Origin: SAR202 cluster bacterium
GTDB lineage: Bacteria > Chloroflexota > Dehalococcoidia > Lucifugimonadales > VGZY01
Direction of reading: 5' to 3'
DNA length: 50,090 nt
Assembly: GCA_016872355.1 (NCBI GenBank)
Contig: VGZY01000012.1
Location: forward strand, 1 to 50,090
A program made the translations under genes and the position numbers. The notes under the pieces are model-generated. The model saw only the letters and a list, made by a program, of their open reading frames with translations, did no database searches and was not told the origin of the DNA. This document shows positions 18,566 to 26,926 of this stretch, one piece after another. Position 1 is the stretch's first letter. Each line of letters starts with the position of its first letter.

Positions 18566-19477
18566 ATGAAGCGCGCCAACACCGATGTGCTGTACTTCGA
18601 GACCGGGCCGGACAACGCGCCCACGATGTGGGTGGATCCCGGCGAGGAGTTCGAGATTCAAACGCAGCTCAACCGCGGGCCGTGGCTGGACGGCCATCCC
18701 CAGGAGGCGGAGCTCCGCAAGAAGCTGCGCTCCGGCAACCCCTCCAGCGGCGCGATCTACGTCAACGGCGCGCAGCCGGGCCAGCGGCTTATCGTGCACA
18801 TCGGGCAGATCGACGTGGACCCCGTGGGCTTCACGAAGTTCCACGGCCATAACGACGCCTTCTTTGGGTGGCTCGGCAACGAGCAGATCGGCGCGCACGA
18901 GAAGGTTGTCCAGATCAAGGACGGCTTTATCCACTGGAGCGACACGCTCAAGTTGCCACTCGCGCCGATGCTCGGCGTCGTGGGCACCGCGCCGGAGCGA
19001 ACGCGGTGGACGAACGGCTGGGCCGGCAAGTGGGGCGGCAACTTCGATATCCAGGAGGTCACCACCGGCGCGTCCGTTCACCTGCCCGTCTACGTTCCGG
19101 GCGCGCTCCTGCACGTGGGCGACATGCACGCGCGCCAGGGCGACGGCGAGATCTGCAGCGCGGGCGGCATCGAGGCGGGCGGCCGCGTGCGGATGCGCGT
19201 AGAGCTTGCGCCGCTGCCGAAGGTGATGGGCTGGCCGCGCATCACGAACGAGACGCACATCATGACGACGGCGCAGGCACGCCCCGCGGAGGACGCGTTC
19301 AGGATTGCGCTGGCGGAGATGATCCTGTGGCTAGAGGACGAGTATGGCATCCCACGCGGCGAGGCGTACATGCTCCTGGGCCAGGTGCTGGAGGCGCGCG
19401 TGACGCAGTTCGTCAACCCCACGTACTCGTACGTGCTGAAGGTCAATCGGAAGTGGCTGCCGAAGGGCAGGCTGTAG
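18566..19477 (+). CDS. Acetamidase/formamidase family protein
   Basis: This 303-residue protein matches the FmdA/AmdA family, zinc-dependent amidases that release ammonia from formamide or acetamide. Diagnostic segments are present: VDPGEEFEIQT near the N-terminus, GNPSSGAIYVNGAQPGQRL, FHGHNDAFFGW, and GALLHVGDMHARQGDGEICSAGGIE, the family signature with conserved His, Asp and Glu. KVMGWPRITNETHIMTTA and a C-terminal EYGIPRGEAYMLLGQ helix follow. Length is close to the shorter formamidases. The ATG has AAGGAGG eight bases upstream. It stands alone, so the physiological amide is unknown. Confidence 0.92.
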   Translation: MKRANTDVLYFETGPDNAPTMWVDPGEEFEIQTQLNRGPWLDGHPQEAELRKKLRSGNPSSGAIYVNGAQPGQRLIVHIGQIDVDPVGFTKFHGHNDAFFGWLGNEQIGAHEKVVQIKDGFIHWSDTLKLPLAPMLGVVGTAPERTRWTNGWAGKWGGNFDIQEVTTGASVHLPVYVPGALLHVGDMHARQGDGEICSAGGIEAGGRVRMRVELAPLPKVMGWPRITNETHIMTTAQARPAEDAFRIALAEMILWLEDEYGIPRGEAYMLLGQVLEARVTQFVNPTYSYVLKVNRKWLPKGRL

Positions 19478-19623
19478 TCAGCAGTCGGCAGTCGGCAGTC
19501 AGCCAGAGTGGTTCGTACCTCTCCCTTGAGGGAGAGGCCTTCGCGGCTCTGCGCGAAGGGTGAGGGTGTCGGCTGTTTGCTTGGCCGACTGCTGACTGCC
19601 GACTGCTGACTGCCCCCACCACC
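19477..19623. repeat. Double-hairpin repeat flanked by inverted CAGTCGG arrays
   Basis: A copy of the double-hairpin element (19518-19568: CCTCTCCC...GGGAGAGG, then CCTTCGCG...CGCGAAGG, then GTGAGGGTG) is bracketed by AGTCAGCAGTCGGCAGTC-type repeats on the left (about 19478-19503) and their inverse on the right (19583-19614). The whole gap between the formamidase and the aldo/keto reductase is thus one large nested inverted repeat. It could terminate both converging genes. Confidence 0.75.
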
Positions 19624-20589
19624 CTATCCCCAGAGCGTCATTTCTTCCCGCACTTTGGGCTTCAGCTTCATGTTGAACGCGGCGATGGCCTGGTCTATGT
19701 GGGCCGCCTCGCGGGCGCCCACCAGGGTTGAGGTGACCAGCGGGCTGGACATTACCCACGCAATGGCAAGCTGGGACATGGATACGCCCAGCACGGAGGC
19801 CTTTACACGCAGCTTTTCCAGGATGCGGAAGTTCTGGTCCGTGAAGTAGATGTCCGCGTGCGCGGGCGCAACGTCGTAGCGCGTGCCCTTGGGGATGTCC
19901 TTGCGGTCCGGCGTGTACTTGCCCGTGAGGAACCCCGCGCCGAGCGGGCTGTACGGGGTCACGGCGATGCCCTCGGCCTTGCAGAAGGGGAACATCTCCA
20001 GGTCGCACTCGTGGCGCGTAACGTAACCCAGCTTGTCTGTAACCGCCAGGCTGTACGGCGGCTGGACGATCTCGAACTTCGCGTAGCCGCCCTTCTTGCT
20101 CGCCTCCACCGCCTCCTTGAGCTGCTTCGTGTTGAAGTTGCTCGCGCCGATGATCTTGATCCTGCCGGCCCGCACCTCGCTCGTGAGCGCGTCCAGCGTC
20201 TCGGCTATCGGCACGTCCGGGAATGGCGTGTGCAGCTTGAAGATGTCGATGTAGTCGGTCTGGAGCCTGTCCAGGCTCTGCTGGACTATCTTCTTGACGG
20301 CCTCCGGCTTGCCGCTGGAGCCGAGCTTGGTGCAGATCTGCACCTTCTTCCTGTCGCCCATCTGGCGCACCCAGTTGCCGATGATAACCTCGCCCGGCAT
20401 CGTGCGGCCGTAACCCTCTGCCGTGTCGATGAACCGCACGCCCTTCGAGAAGGCGTAGTCGAGCACGCGGTGGGAGGCGTCCTGGTCTATCTCCCGGCCG
20501 AAGGGCGCGGTGCCCAGGCCGATGACGGATACCTTGAGACCCGTCCTGCCGATGGCCCTGGTGGGCGCCTTCTTGTCCTTTTTGTCCAT
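19624..20589 (-). CDS. Aldo/keto reductase
   Basis: This 321-residue NADPH-dependent (alpha/beta)8 oxidoreductase shows the catalytic tetrad: Asp in RFIDTAEGYG with the Tyr of GYG, Lys in QICTKLG and His in FKLHTPFP. The C-terminal cofactor loop (PLVTSTLVGAREAAHIDQAI) is present. I start at ATG 20589, with GAGGAG upstream. The longer open frame to 20913 reads through repeats and is not coding. It is a paralogue of the gene at 20933-21889, on the same strand. Substrates of this AKR group (sugar, aldehyde or keto compounds) cannot be narrowed. Confidence 0.9.
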   Translation of the reverse strand: MDKKDKKAPTRAIGRTGLKVSVIGLGTAPFGREIDQDASHRVLDYAFSKGVRFIDTAEGYGRTMPGEVIIGNWVRQMGDRKKVQICTKLGSSGKPEAVKKIVQQSLDRLQTDYIDIFKLHTPFPDVPIAETLDALTSEVRAGRIKIIGASNFNTKQLKEAVEASKKGGYAKFEIVQPPYSLAVTDKLGYVTRHECDLEMFPFCKAEGIAVTPYSPLGAGFLTGKYTPDRKDIPKGTRYDVAPAHADIYFTDQNFRILEKLRVKASVLGVSMSQLAIAWVMSSPLVTSTLVGAREAAHIDQAIAAFNMKLKPKVREEMTLWG

Positions 20590-20932
20590 CTGCTTCTCCT
20601 CGGTGATTGCTGGCCTACAGTATACCTGCAGCCCCCACTGTTTGCCGCTCCCACTTACCCGCCTCTCATGTATCGCTGTCCCAATGTAGAGACGTCCGCC
20701 GCGGCGGACGTCTCCGGCGTTGCGAAAACCCGTCACACCTGACCGCCACGCCAGCCTCCCTCGTAGAGACGCCCCGCTGGGGCGTCTCGGCGGTTGGGGA
20801 GACCCGTCACACATGAACGCCACGGACGGTCCTCCGTTGGCAGGCAATGCGGCGGTGATTACCCATGAGACTCCCCAGCGGGGCGTCTCTACGATGGGCC
20901 CGCCAATTCCCATCTGTGATTTTCGTCCTTCC
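20590..20932. repeat. Tandem palindromic repeat between the two aldo/keto reductases
   Basis: No gene is seen. Two units of about 65 bp (20686-20751 and 20763-20824) each begin with GTAGAGACG, form a perfect stem (GACGTCCGCC/GGCGGACGTC in the first, GACGCCCC/GGGGCGTC in the second), then share CCCGTCACAC-TGA-CGCCACG. An inverted third half (GGGGCGTCTCTAC) lies at 20879-20892. The stems differ but stay self-complementary. Confidence 0.7.
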
Positions 20933-21889
20933 TCACGTTCCCCACGCGGACATCTCCGCGCGCAACGCCGGCGCCAGGCGCATCTGCTGCGCGGCGAACG
21001 CGTTGTCGATCATCGCGGTATTGTCCGCGCCTATGATGACGGTCGCGATGTTCCGGTTGCTCATGACCCACGCCATCGCGAGGCGGACCATTGGGACCTT
21101 CATCGCCTCCGCCTTCTCGCGCAAGCTGTCGAGAATACGGAAGTTCTGCTCCGTGAAGTAGACGCCCGTGTGGCCCTTGAACAGGTCGAAGCGCGAGCCC
21201 CTGGGGATGGCCCCCCTGTCCATGGAGGCGTACGCCCCCGCGAAAAAGCCCGAGCCGAGGGGCGCGTACGTCGTGATCGCAATTTCCTCCCGGCGGCACA
21301 GGGGGAACATCTCCTGCTCCGCTTCGAAACGCGAAAGGTGCTCCTGCCGGTCAGCGATAGCCAGATTGTAGGCCACCTGCACCGCCTCGAACCGCGCGAA
21401 CCCGCCTGCCGCGCTCGCCGCCAGCGCCTCGCGGAGCTGGGCCGTGTTGTAGTTGCTGCAGCCGATCGACGACGCGCGGCCCGCCTTCACCTGCCAGGTA
21501 AGCGCACCGAGCGTCTCCGATATCGGCACCTTCGGGAACGGCAGGTGCATCTTCACGCAGTCCACGCGCTCGATGCCCATGCGTTCCAGGCTCTGGAGCA
21601 TGATGCGCTCGATGGTCGCCGCGTCCCCGCCTGCGATGATCTTGGTGTTAATGAACACGCGGTCGCGCACTCCCCTGCTCCTGAGCCACCGCCCGAGCAT
21701 CACCTCGGCCGCTACACGGGTCGGCCCCTCATACCCCTGGGCGGTGTCGAAGTAGGTGATGCCCTTCTCGAAGGCGTAGTCCATGACTCTGAACGACGTG
21801 TCCTCATCCACCTCGCGGCCGAATAGCGCCGTCCCAAGCCCAATGGAGGAGATAAGCCGGCCTGTGCGGCCGAAAGGTCGGTAGTCCAT
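20933..21889 (-). CDS. Aldo/keto reductase (paralogue)
   Basis: This 318-residue aldo/keto reductase has Asp in TYFDTAQGYEG, Lys in FINTKIIAGG, His in CVKMHLPFPKVP and the NADP loop near the C-terminus (NIATVIIGADNTAMIDNA). It is clearly related to the reductase at 19624-20589 over its whole length (shared SDR-like IGLGTALFGRE start and YFTEQNFRIL segment), so the two arose by duplication. The ATG has only a weak AGGT site. The stop is TGA at the family's normal end point, which matters for judging TGA codons elsewhere in the window. Confidence 0.9.
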   Translation of the reverse strand: MDYRPFGRTGRLISSIGLGTALFGREVDEDTSFRVMDYAFEKGITYFDTAQGYEGPTRVAAEVMLGRWLRSRGVRDRVFINTKIIAGGDAATIERIMLQSLERMGIERVDCVKMHLPFPKVPISETLGALTWQVKAGRASSIGCSNYNTAQLREALAASAAGGFARFEAVQVAYNLAIADRQEHLSRFEAEQEMFPLCRREEIAITTYAPLGSGFFAGAYASMDRGAIPRGSRFDLFKGHTGVYFTEQNFRILDSLREKAEAMKVPMVRLAMAWVMSNRNIATVIIGADNTAMIDNAFAAQQMRLAPALRAEMSAWGT

Positions 21890-22273
21890 GGTGCGACCTG
21901 CGTGGAAAGAAATGTGGTGCGTAGGCTAGAGGAGATGGGGGAGTCCAGTCAACCGGATGGGCGACCCGCCCCGGTCATATTTCGAGGCGTTCATTCGCAG
22001 AGCCTCAGGCCCCCTTGTCATCCTTTGTCCGCCGCGGCGGACGAAGGATCGTTCGGGCGAGGTATCTTACTAATTGCCGCCCTCAGCCTTACTTATTGCT
22101 ACCCTGAGCGCCAGCGAAGGGTCCAAGGCCCTAGCCTGGGACAACGACCATTGTGCTTGGCACGGTCTTTAGACCCTTCGCTGCCGCTCAGGGTGGCAGG
22201 GGAATGCTCGGGCAGGGAAGGTGCCGTAGGGTAGCTCAGTCAGCGCGGTATGCGGCCCGGCGGCGGCCCAACC
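21890..22273. repeat. Intergenic long-arm hairpin element
   Basis: No gene is seen in this 384-bp gap. It contains a 23-bp inverted repeat, 22 of 23 matched (22101-22123, ACCCTGAGCG...AAGGGTC; 22172-22194, its complement), around a 48-bp loop. Similar 'ACCCTGAG...CGAAGGGTC' hairpins are widespread between genes in many bacteria. Weaker repeats such as GTCCGCCGCGGCGGAC lie at about 22026-22041. Confidence 0.65.
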
Positions 22274-24049
22274 TCACCCGCCACCCGCCGCCGCCGTGGG
22301 GGCGGCGGGGGCGTCCGCGCCGTCCTGGTGCGTGAGCTGCATATCGTAAATCTTGCGGTAAAACCCACCCTTTTCCAGAAGCTCCTCGTGCGTGCCGCGC
22401 TCCACTATCTCGCCCCTGTCCAGCACCAGGACCAGGTCCGCCTTCCGCACGGTGGACAGGCGGTGCGCGATGACAAAGGTGGTGCGGCCCTTGATGACCT
22501 CCGCCAGCGCCTGCTGTATCTGGAACTCGGTCCCCATATCCACGCTGGAGGTGGAATCGTCCAGGATCAGGACCGGCGGGTCCACGAGCAGCGTGCGCGC
22601 GATCGCCAGGCGCTGGCGCTGGCCGCCGGAGAGGCGCACGCCGCGCTCCCCTACCCACGTGTTGTAACCCTGCGGCTGCGTCTGGATGAAGTCGTGCAGC
22701 TGCGCGATCTTCGCAGCGCGGATAACGTCCTCAAGGCTCGCGCCCTCAGCACCGTAGGCGATGTTGTCTTTCACCGATGCGCCGAAGACAAAGACGTCCT
22801 GCATCACGATGCCCACGTTTTGCCGCAGCGATTTCAGTGTCAGGTCGCGGATGTCCTGGCCGTCGATTGTGATCCTGCCGGAGGTCACGTCATAAAACCT
22901 GGGGATGAGCTGGACTATCGTGCTCTTGCCGGACCCCGGCGCGCCCATTATCGCCACAAGCTGGCCAGGCGCGGCCTCAAAGTCGACTCCCTTGATCGCG
23001 GAGGCGTTCTCGTTGTAGCTGAAAGAGACCCCGTCGAAGCGAACGTGGCCGCTCACTTTGTCCAGCGACTTCGCCCCCGGCCGCTCCGTCACCGGCGACT
23101 CGGCATCCAGCACGTCGAAGATGCGCTGGCCGGCAGAGCCCGCGCGCGACCATGTGTTTACAAGGAAGCCCGTCATGCGCACGGGCATGGCGAGCATCGT
23201 CATGTACAGGATGAATGTCGCGATGTCTCCCGGGGAGAGGCGGCCGGCCACAATCTCGCGGCCGCCGACCCACAGGATTATGCCGGTGGCGGCGGTGAAG
23301 ATGAAAGTGATGAGGGAGCCCTGTGAGGCAAATAGCCGGCTGGCGCTGTAGGCGAGGTCAGCGACCGCCCCGGCGCGCTCCTTGAAACGGGAGTTGGCGT
23401 ATTCCTGCGCGCCGAAAACCTTCACCACGCGCACGCCGGCGAGGTTCTCCTGCAGCACGGTGGTCATGTTACCGGTCTCCGTCTGCACCGCCGTCCACGT
23501 GCCGCGCAGGCGTTTGGACATGCTGATCGCCCGCCAGATGATGAACGGCACGAATGCGAGGCACACGAGGCCGAGTCGCACGTTTGTCGTGAGCATTACG
23601 AACGCAACGCCGCCGAACATCATGAACATGGATAGCCCGCGGATCATACCCATGCTGATGAACATGCGAACGGCGTCCACGTCCGCGGTCGCCTTGGACA
23701 TGAGGTTGCCGGTCTGCTGCCTGTCGTGGAAGCCGAAGCTCAGGGACTGGAGCTTGCGGAAAAAGTCGTTGCGGATGTCGAACGCGCTGCGCTGGGAGAC
23801 CGCCTCGGCCAGGTAGTTCTGCGCGTATCCGAAGATGCCCCGGAAGGCCCCCGCCAGCATGATGAACGCCGCCAGTCGGAGTAGCTCGCCGCGGGTGCCG
23901 GCCACCAGGGAAGTGTCGATAGCCCGGCCCAGGAGCGCAGGGATGTACATCCCGGAGATCGTCGCGGCGGCCATGGCCGCATATGCGCCCAGCAAGAAGC
24001 CGCGCTGGCGCCATCCATAGCCGATGAGCCGCATGTGCACGCTCTTCAT
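22274..24049 (-). CDS. ABC exporter half-transporter (membrane plus ATPase)
   Basis: This 591-residue protein fuses a six-helix type IV exporter membrane domain (residues 1-320) to a nucleotide-binding domain. Walker A is GAPGSGKST (about 368), the Q-loop is VGIVMQDVFVF, the signature is LSGGQRQRL (about 473), Walker B is VLILDDSTSSVD (about 495) and the H-loop is IAHRL. The residue after the Walker B aspartate is Asp rather than the usual catalytic Glu, as in the degenerate-site subunit of heterodimeric exporters. No partner half-transporter is adjacent. The ATG follows AAGGAGAG. Substrate (lipid, drug or peptide) is unknown. Confidence 0.92.
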   Translation of the reverse strand: MKSVHMRLIGYGWRQRGFLLGAYAAMAAATISGMYIPALLGRAIDTSLVAGTRGELLRLAAFIMLAGAFRGIFGYAQNYLAEAVSQRSAFDIRNDFFRKLQSLSFGFHDRQQTGNLMSKATADVDAVRMFISMGMIRGLSMFMMFGGVAFVMLTTNVRLGLVCLAFVPFIIWRAISMSKRLRGTWTAVQTETGNMTTVLQENLAGVRVVKVFGAQEYANSRFKERAGAVADLAYSASRLFASQGSLITFIFTAATGIILWVGGREIVAGRLSPGDIATFILYMTMLAMPVRMTGFLVNTWSRAGSAGQRIFDVLDAESPVTERPGAKSLDKVSGHVRFDGVSFSYNENASAIKGVDFEAAPGQLVAIMGAPGSGKSTIVQLIPRFYDVTSGRITIDGQDIRDLTLKSLRQNVGIVMQDVFVFGASVKDNIAYGAEGASLEDVIRAAKIAQLHDFIQTQPQGYNTWVGERGVRLSGGQRQRLAIARTLLVDPPVLILDDSTSSVDMGTEFQIQQALAEVIKGRTTFVIAHRLSTVRKADLVLVLDRGEIVERGTHEELLEKGGFYRKIYDMQLTHQDGADAPAAPTAAAGGG

Positions 24050-24365
24050 CGTCTCTCCTTCACAACCCGGCCCGTGCGGGCCGCCTACGGATTCTTCTAA
24101 CCCGGCGAACTATCTACTGATTTTGAACGAACGCACTCGGCAGTGTCAACGACAAATAGTTCGTGCTTGCGACGAGGGGCGTCAATTGTGATTTCCTGAA
24201 CGATATTGACAATGCCATTTCAATAGAAGTATCGTCGCACTGATAGACGCTTTTCGTAAGAATCCGTCGGCTGACGCGCATCGTAGGAATCTATACAGGG
24301 CCGAAGGTCGGACAGCGTCCCAGGCAACAAGTGGAGGTGGCGGGGAAGTAGAAGGGAGACGCACG
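24050..24365. other. Intergenic region carrying the stress-protein promoter
   Basis: No gene is seen in this 316-bp divergent gap. It includes an inverted pair CGAACTAT (24106-24113)/ATAGTTCG (24156-24163) and the promoter noted at 24206. Confidence 0.5.
24206..24235 (+). promoter_or_regulatory. Candidate promoter for the universal stress protein
   Basis: A perfect -35 TTGACA at 24206-24211 is followed after 18 bp by TATCGT (24230-24235, 4 of 6). A start near 24242 would give a leader of about 120 nt before the ATG at 24366. Confidence 0.45.
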
Positions 24366-24851
24366 ATGTTTAAGAAGGTGCTCATTCCGCTGGACGGCAC
24401 GGCCGAGGCTGAGGGCGTCTACGGCGCGGTACAGGACGATCTGGACCGCGACTGCGAGGTAGTCCTGCTCCATGTCGTCCGCCCGGAGGTGGTCCAGACT
24501 GCGGAGGGCGCGGCGTTCAAGGGCAGCACCAGCCACGTTGAGCAGGAGCGCCGCCGCATGAACCTTCACCTTCGTGGCGCGGTTCTGCGGATGCACGGCG
24601 ACCCTGAGAAGTGGCGCTGCGTGGTGAGCATCGCAGAGTCCATCCCCGGGGGCATCATGGAGGCGGCCCGCGCAGAGGGCGCTGACCTCATCGCAATGTA
24701 CGCGCCCGCGCGCACGGGACTTGGGAAGCTGCTGGGCGGCAACGGCACGGCGCGTGAAGTCCAGCGCAACGCCCCCTGCGAGGTACGGATCATCGGCGCC
24801 GCAGACCTCGCCGCAGCCGCAGTCAGCCGCCGCGTCCACAGCACGCCGTAG
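24366..24851 (+). CDS. Universal stress protein (UspA family)
   Basis: This 161-residue single-domain Usp begins with the family start KKVLIPLDGTAEAE (strand 1 with the ATP-contact Asp) and VVLLHVVRPE. It has GADLIAMYAPARTGLGKLLGGNGT and ends in REVQRNAPCEVRII. The glycine-rich G-x2-G-x9-G-S/T loop is recognisable but altered (GLGKLLGGNGT), so ATP binding is likely but unproven. The ATG follows GGGAG. It lies alone downstream of its own promoter. Such proteins act in the cytoplasm in stress survival. Confidence 0.88.
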   Translation: MFKKVLIPLDGTAEAEGVYGAVQDDLDRDCEVVLLHVVRPEVVQTAEGAAFKGSTSHVEQERRRMNLHLRGAVLRMHGDPEKWRCVVSIAESIPGGIMEAARAEGADLIAMYAPARTGLGKLLGGNGTAREVQRNAPCEVRIIGAADLAAAAVSRRVHSTP

Positions 24852-24932
24852 GCAGGCGGACCCGTTCGGCCTAAGAGTACAGTTACCCCTGCTGTTTGTG
24901 ACATGCGACCCAGGAACGCGGGAGTTAAACGA

Positions 24933-25250
24933 ATGAAGCTCGAACTGCGCGAAGACGAACAAGTCATTCGCCGAGCACCTGCGAAGGGCCGGACCTATCG
25001 CGGTCTCTGGTGCAACGGGCACATTTACCTGACTAATCATCGCTTGATCTGCCATCCTGGCTGGAACGGCGCTCTGCTGAGCGGTCAGAAGGCAGAAATA
25101 GTTGAATTGAAGGATGTGCTCTCCACTGAAGAGGTAGAGTCAAAGCGAATATTGGCGGTGGAGACAACGACTGGAGAGTTGTCCTTTCATGTGGGGACCT
25201 CCAGTCCAATATCCGGGGTGTACGTTAACTCGAATGTCGCGGTGAAGTAA
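24933..25250 (+). CDS. GRAM/PH-like domain protein
   Basis: This small 105-residue protein contains the GRAM-like pattern NGHIYLTNHRLICHPGW, with strands before (EDEQVIRRAPAKGR) and after (IVELKDVLSTEEVE, RILAVETTTGELSFHV), as in bacterial GRAM and PH-like domains that bind lipids or proteins. I choose ATG 24933, nine bases after GGGAG; ATG 24903 would add ten residues without a site. There is no signal peptide or transmembrane helix. It lies downstream of the universal stress protein. Function unknown. Confidence 0.72.
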   Translation: MKLELREDEQVIRRAPAKGRTYRGLWCNGHIYLTNHRLICHPGWNGALLSGQKAEIVELKDVLSTEEVESKRILAVETTTGELSFHVGTSSPISGVYVNSNVAVK

Positions 25251-25325
25251 TGGAAGGCCGCGATAGATGCGGCCACAAACCATTTTGCCGGCACCGAGAG
25301 GCCGGTTTCGGGGTTTAACAGACCT

Positions 25326-25523
25326 GTGACGCAAACCATACGGAGGCTCGACAGACACCGGAGACTCGCAATCATAGGAGTATGCCTATTAACGTGTTTG
25401 TTGATCGCCCTCCCACTGTACGCGACGTTCATGCTTCCCGGCGCCGATGCATTTCTGTGGCCAATGATCCCCATCGCGATTGCCTTCGGTGCAACAACGG
25501 TTTTCGCGCTACGGCGGACATGA
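25326..25523 (+). CDS. Possible small two-helix membrane protein
   Basis: This 65-residue frame has a basic N-terminus (RRLDRHRR), two hydrophobic helices (LAIIGVCLLTCLLIALPLYA and FLWPMIPIAIAFGATTVFA) and a basic end (LRRT), a topology typical of real small membrane proteins. The start would be GTG 25326 and no Shine-Dalgarno site is visible. The call therefore rests on composition only. It follows the GRAM-like gene by 75 bp on the same strand. Confidence 0.4.
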   Translation: MTQTIRRLDRHRRLAIIGVCLLTCLLIALPLYATFMLPGADAFLWPMIPIAIAFGATTVFALRRT

Positions 25524-25617
25524 TAATCAACTTCCGCTCATGATCAAAGCCGCAGTTGAATCCGTCCCAAAACCTTGAAGACCCGCCAGTGGAACGTATC
25601 GGGGAGCACCCTATCCC

Positions 25618-26745
25618 CTACCCCTTCTTCTGCGCCTCACCGATCTGCTCCGCGTACCACTCCTTGCCGTAAAGCTCCTTCTTGTTCATCCAGCGGTACT
25701 TCTCAGGGAGCATCCGGTAGTTGCGGGAAACGAGGGGCAGCCTGACCGGCGAGTGGTTACGGCGGGCGGACTCCCGCATCGCAATGCTGATCTCCAGCGA
25801 TTTGCGGTGGATGTAGCCCGGGCAGCGCGGCTCAACGCCCTTCTCGACGGCATCCACTATCGACTGCACGCAGCCCATGAGGCGGTCGCCCGGGTACTCC
25901 CAGCCCTCGGCGTCGCGGCCGCCCTCGGCGTGCGAGCGCATCGGCTTGAACTTGATCGTATCGTCGCGCTTCAGGTTCGAGAGCACCGTCTTGTCCGAGC
26001 CGTCGGCCTTCTTGTAGAAGGCGTGGTTGCGCTTGTCGGTCACGAAGGTGCCGTTTGTGCCCAGTACGCTCAGGCCGCGCATCGCAATTGGGCTTGCGTG
26101 GACGAAGCACTCGATGCCGTTCTTGAAGCGGATGTAGCCGCCGATCCCCTGGTAGTCGTCGTCGCCCTCGCCGAAGGGGTCGCCGTTCGTCCAGCCCGTC
26201 ACCCACTCCACATCGGCATCGCCCGCGAACATCTGTATAACGCTGATCCCCTGCACGCCGCCCTGCATCGTCTTCTCGTAGAGGTTGATCGTCTTCACCT
26301 CGCCGATCTCGCCGGAGTCGATCAGCCGCTTTGCCTCCCATAGCTGGGAGATGCACCGGTCGACGTTGCCCCCCTGCCACGGGATGCCGCGGGAGGCGCA
26401 GGCGGCCACCATACGGTCAGCATCGGAAAGCAGCGCAGCGATCGGCTTCTCGGAGACTATGCCCTTCGCGCCGGAAAGCTCCGCTGCTTTAATGACCTCA
26501 GTGGGGTTAATTGAGACGGGGAGGACGCAATCGACGATATCCAGCTTCTCGTTGCGGTACATCTCTTCTGAGCTGCTATAGCCGCGGGCGTTGAAGCGCT
26601 TGCAGGCGAGCTCCAGGTTTTCGGGGTCGGGATCGGCGATCGCGACGACCTCTGTGGACGGGTGGAGGGTGAAGCCGCGCGCATGCTGTGTGCCCTGCCT
26701 GCCGCAGCCGACCATGCCGACCTTGTACTGCGCGTTCCTGGTCAT
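25618..26745 (-). CDS. Gfo/Idh/MocA family oxidoreductase
   Basis: This 375-residue NAD(P)-dependent dehydrogenase has an N-terminal Rossmann fold (VGMVGCGRQGTQHARGF) and acidic end of strand 2 (VVAIADPDPE). The family EKP motif is present (GIVSEKPIA), as is a C-terminal alpha/beta substrate domain (IGGYIRFKNGIECFVHASP). Such enzymes oxidise or reduce sugars, inositols or related polyols. The ATG follows GAGGAGG. Catabolic TIM-barrel and aldolase genes elsewhere in the window suggest a carbohydrate role, but it stands alone here. Confidence 0.9.
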   Translation of the reverse strand: MTRNAQYKVGMVGCGRQGTQHARGFTLHPSTEVVAIADPDPENLELACKRFNARGYSSSEEMYRNEKLDIVDCVLPVSINPTEVIKAAELSGAKGIVSEKPIAALLSDADRMVAACASRGIPWQGGNVDRCISQLWEAKRLIDSGEIGEVKTINLYEKTMQGGVQGISVIQMFAGDADVEWVTGWTNGDPFGEGDDDYQGIGGYIRFKNGIECFVHASPIAMRGLSVLGTNGTFVTDKRNHAFYKKADGSDKTVLSNLKRDDTIKFKPMRSHAEGGRDAEGWEYPGDRLMGCVQSIVDAVEKGVEPRCPGYIHRKSLEISIAMRESARRNHSPVRLPLVSRNYRMLPEKYRWMNKKELYGKEWYAEQIGEAQKKG

Positions 26746-26926
26746 TAGTCCGCCTCCTCACAGCTCGTTTGTTAAGCGCTGAAGCGTGTGGGTAATATTA
26801 TCGAACGGATGGGATGGGGTCTAGTGGCTAGGGGCTGGGGACTGGAAGACAGCCGGGGCGAGGGTTGACGGCGTTGGCGTGGCGCGATTATGGTAGGGAC
26901 ATGACTGGCGCGGAGTGCAACAAAAT

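Noticed and set aside
19477-19614. A CRISPR array from the CAGTCGG repeats
   Set aside because: The repeats are about 7-10 bp, contiguous without spacers, and occur in inverted orientation.
19624-20913. A longer aldo/keto reductase starting at 20913
   Set aside because: The extra 108 residues are translated palindromic repeat; the domain begins just after ATG 20589.
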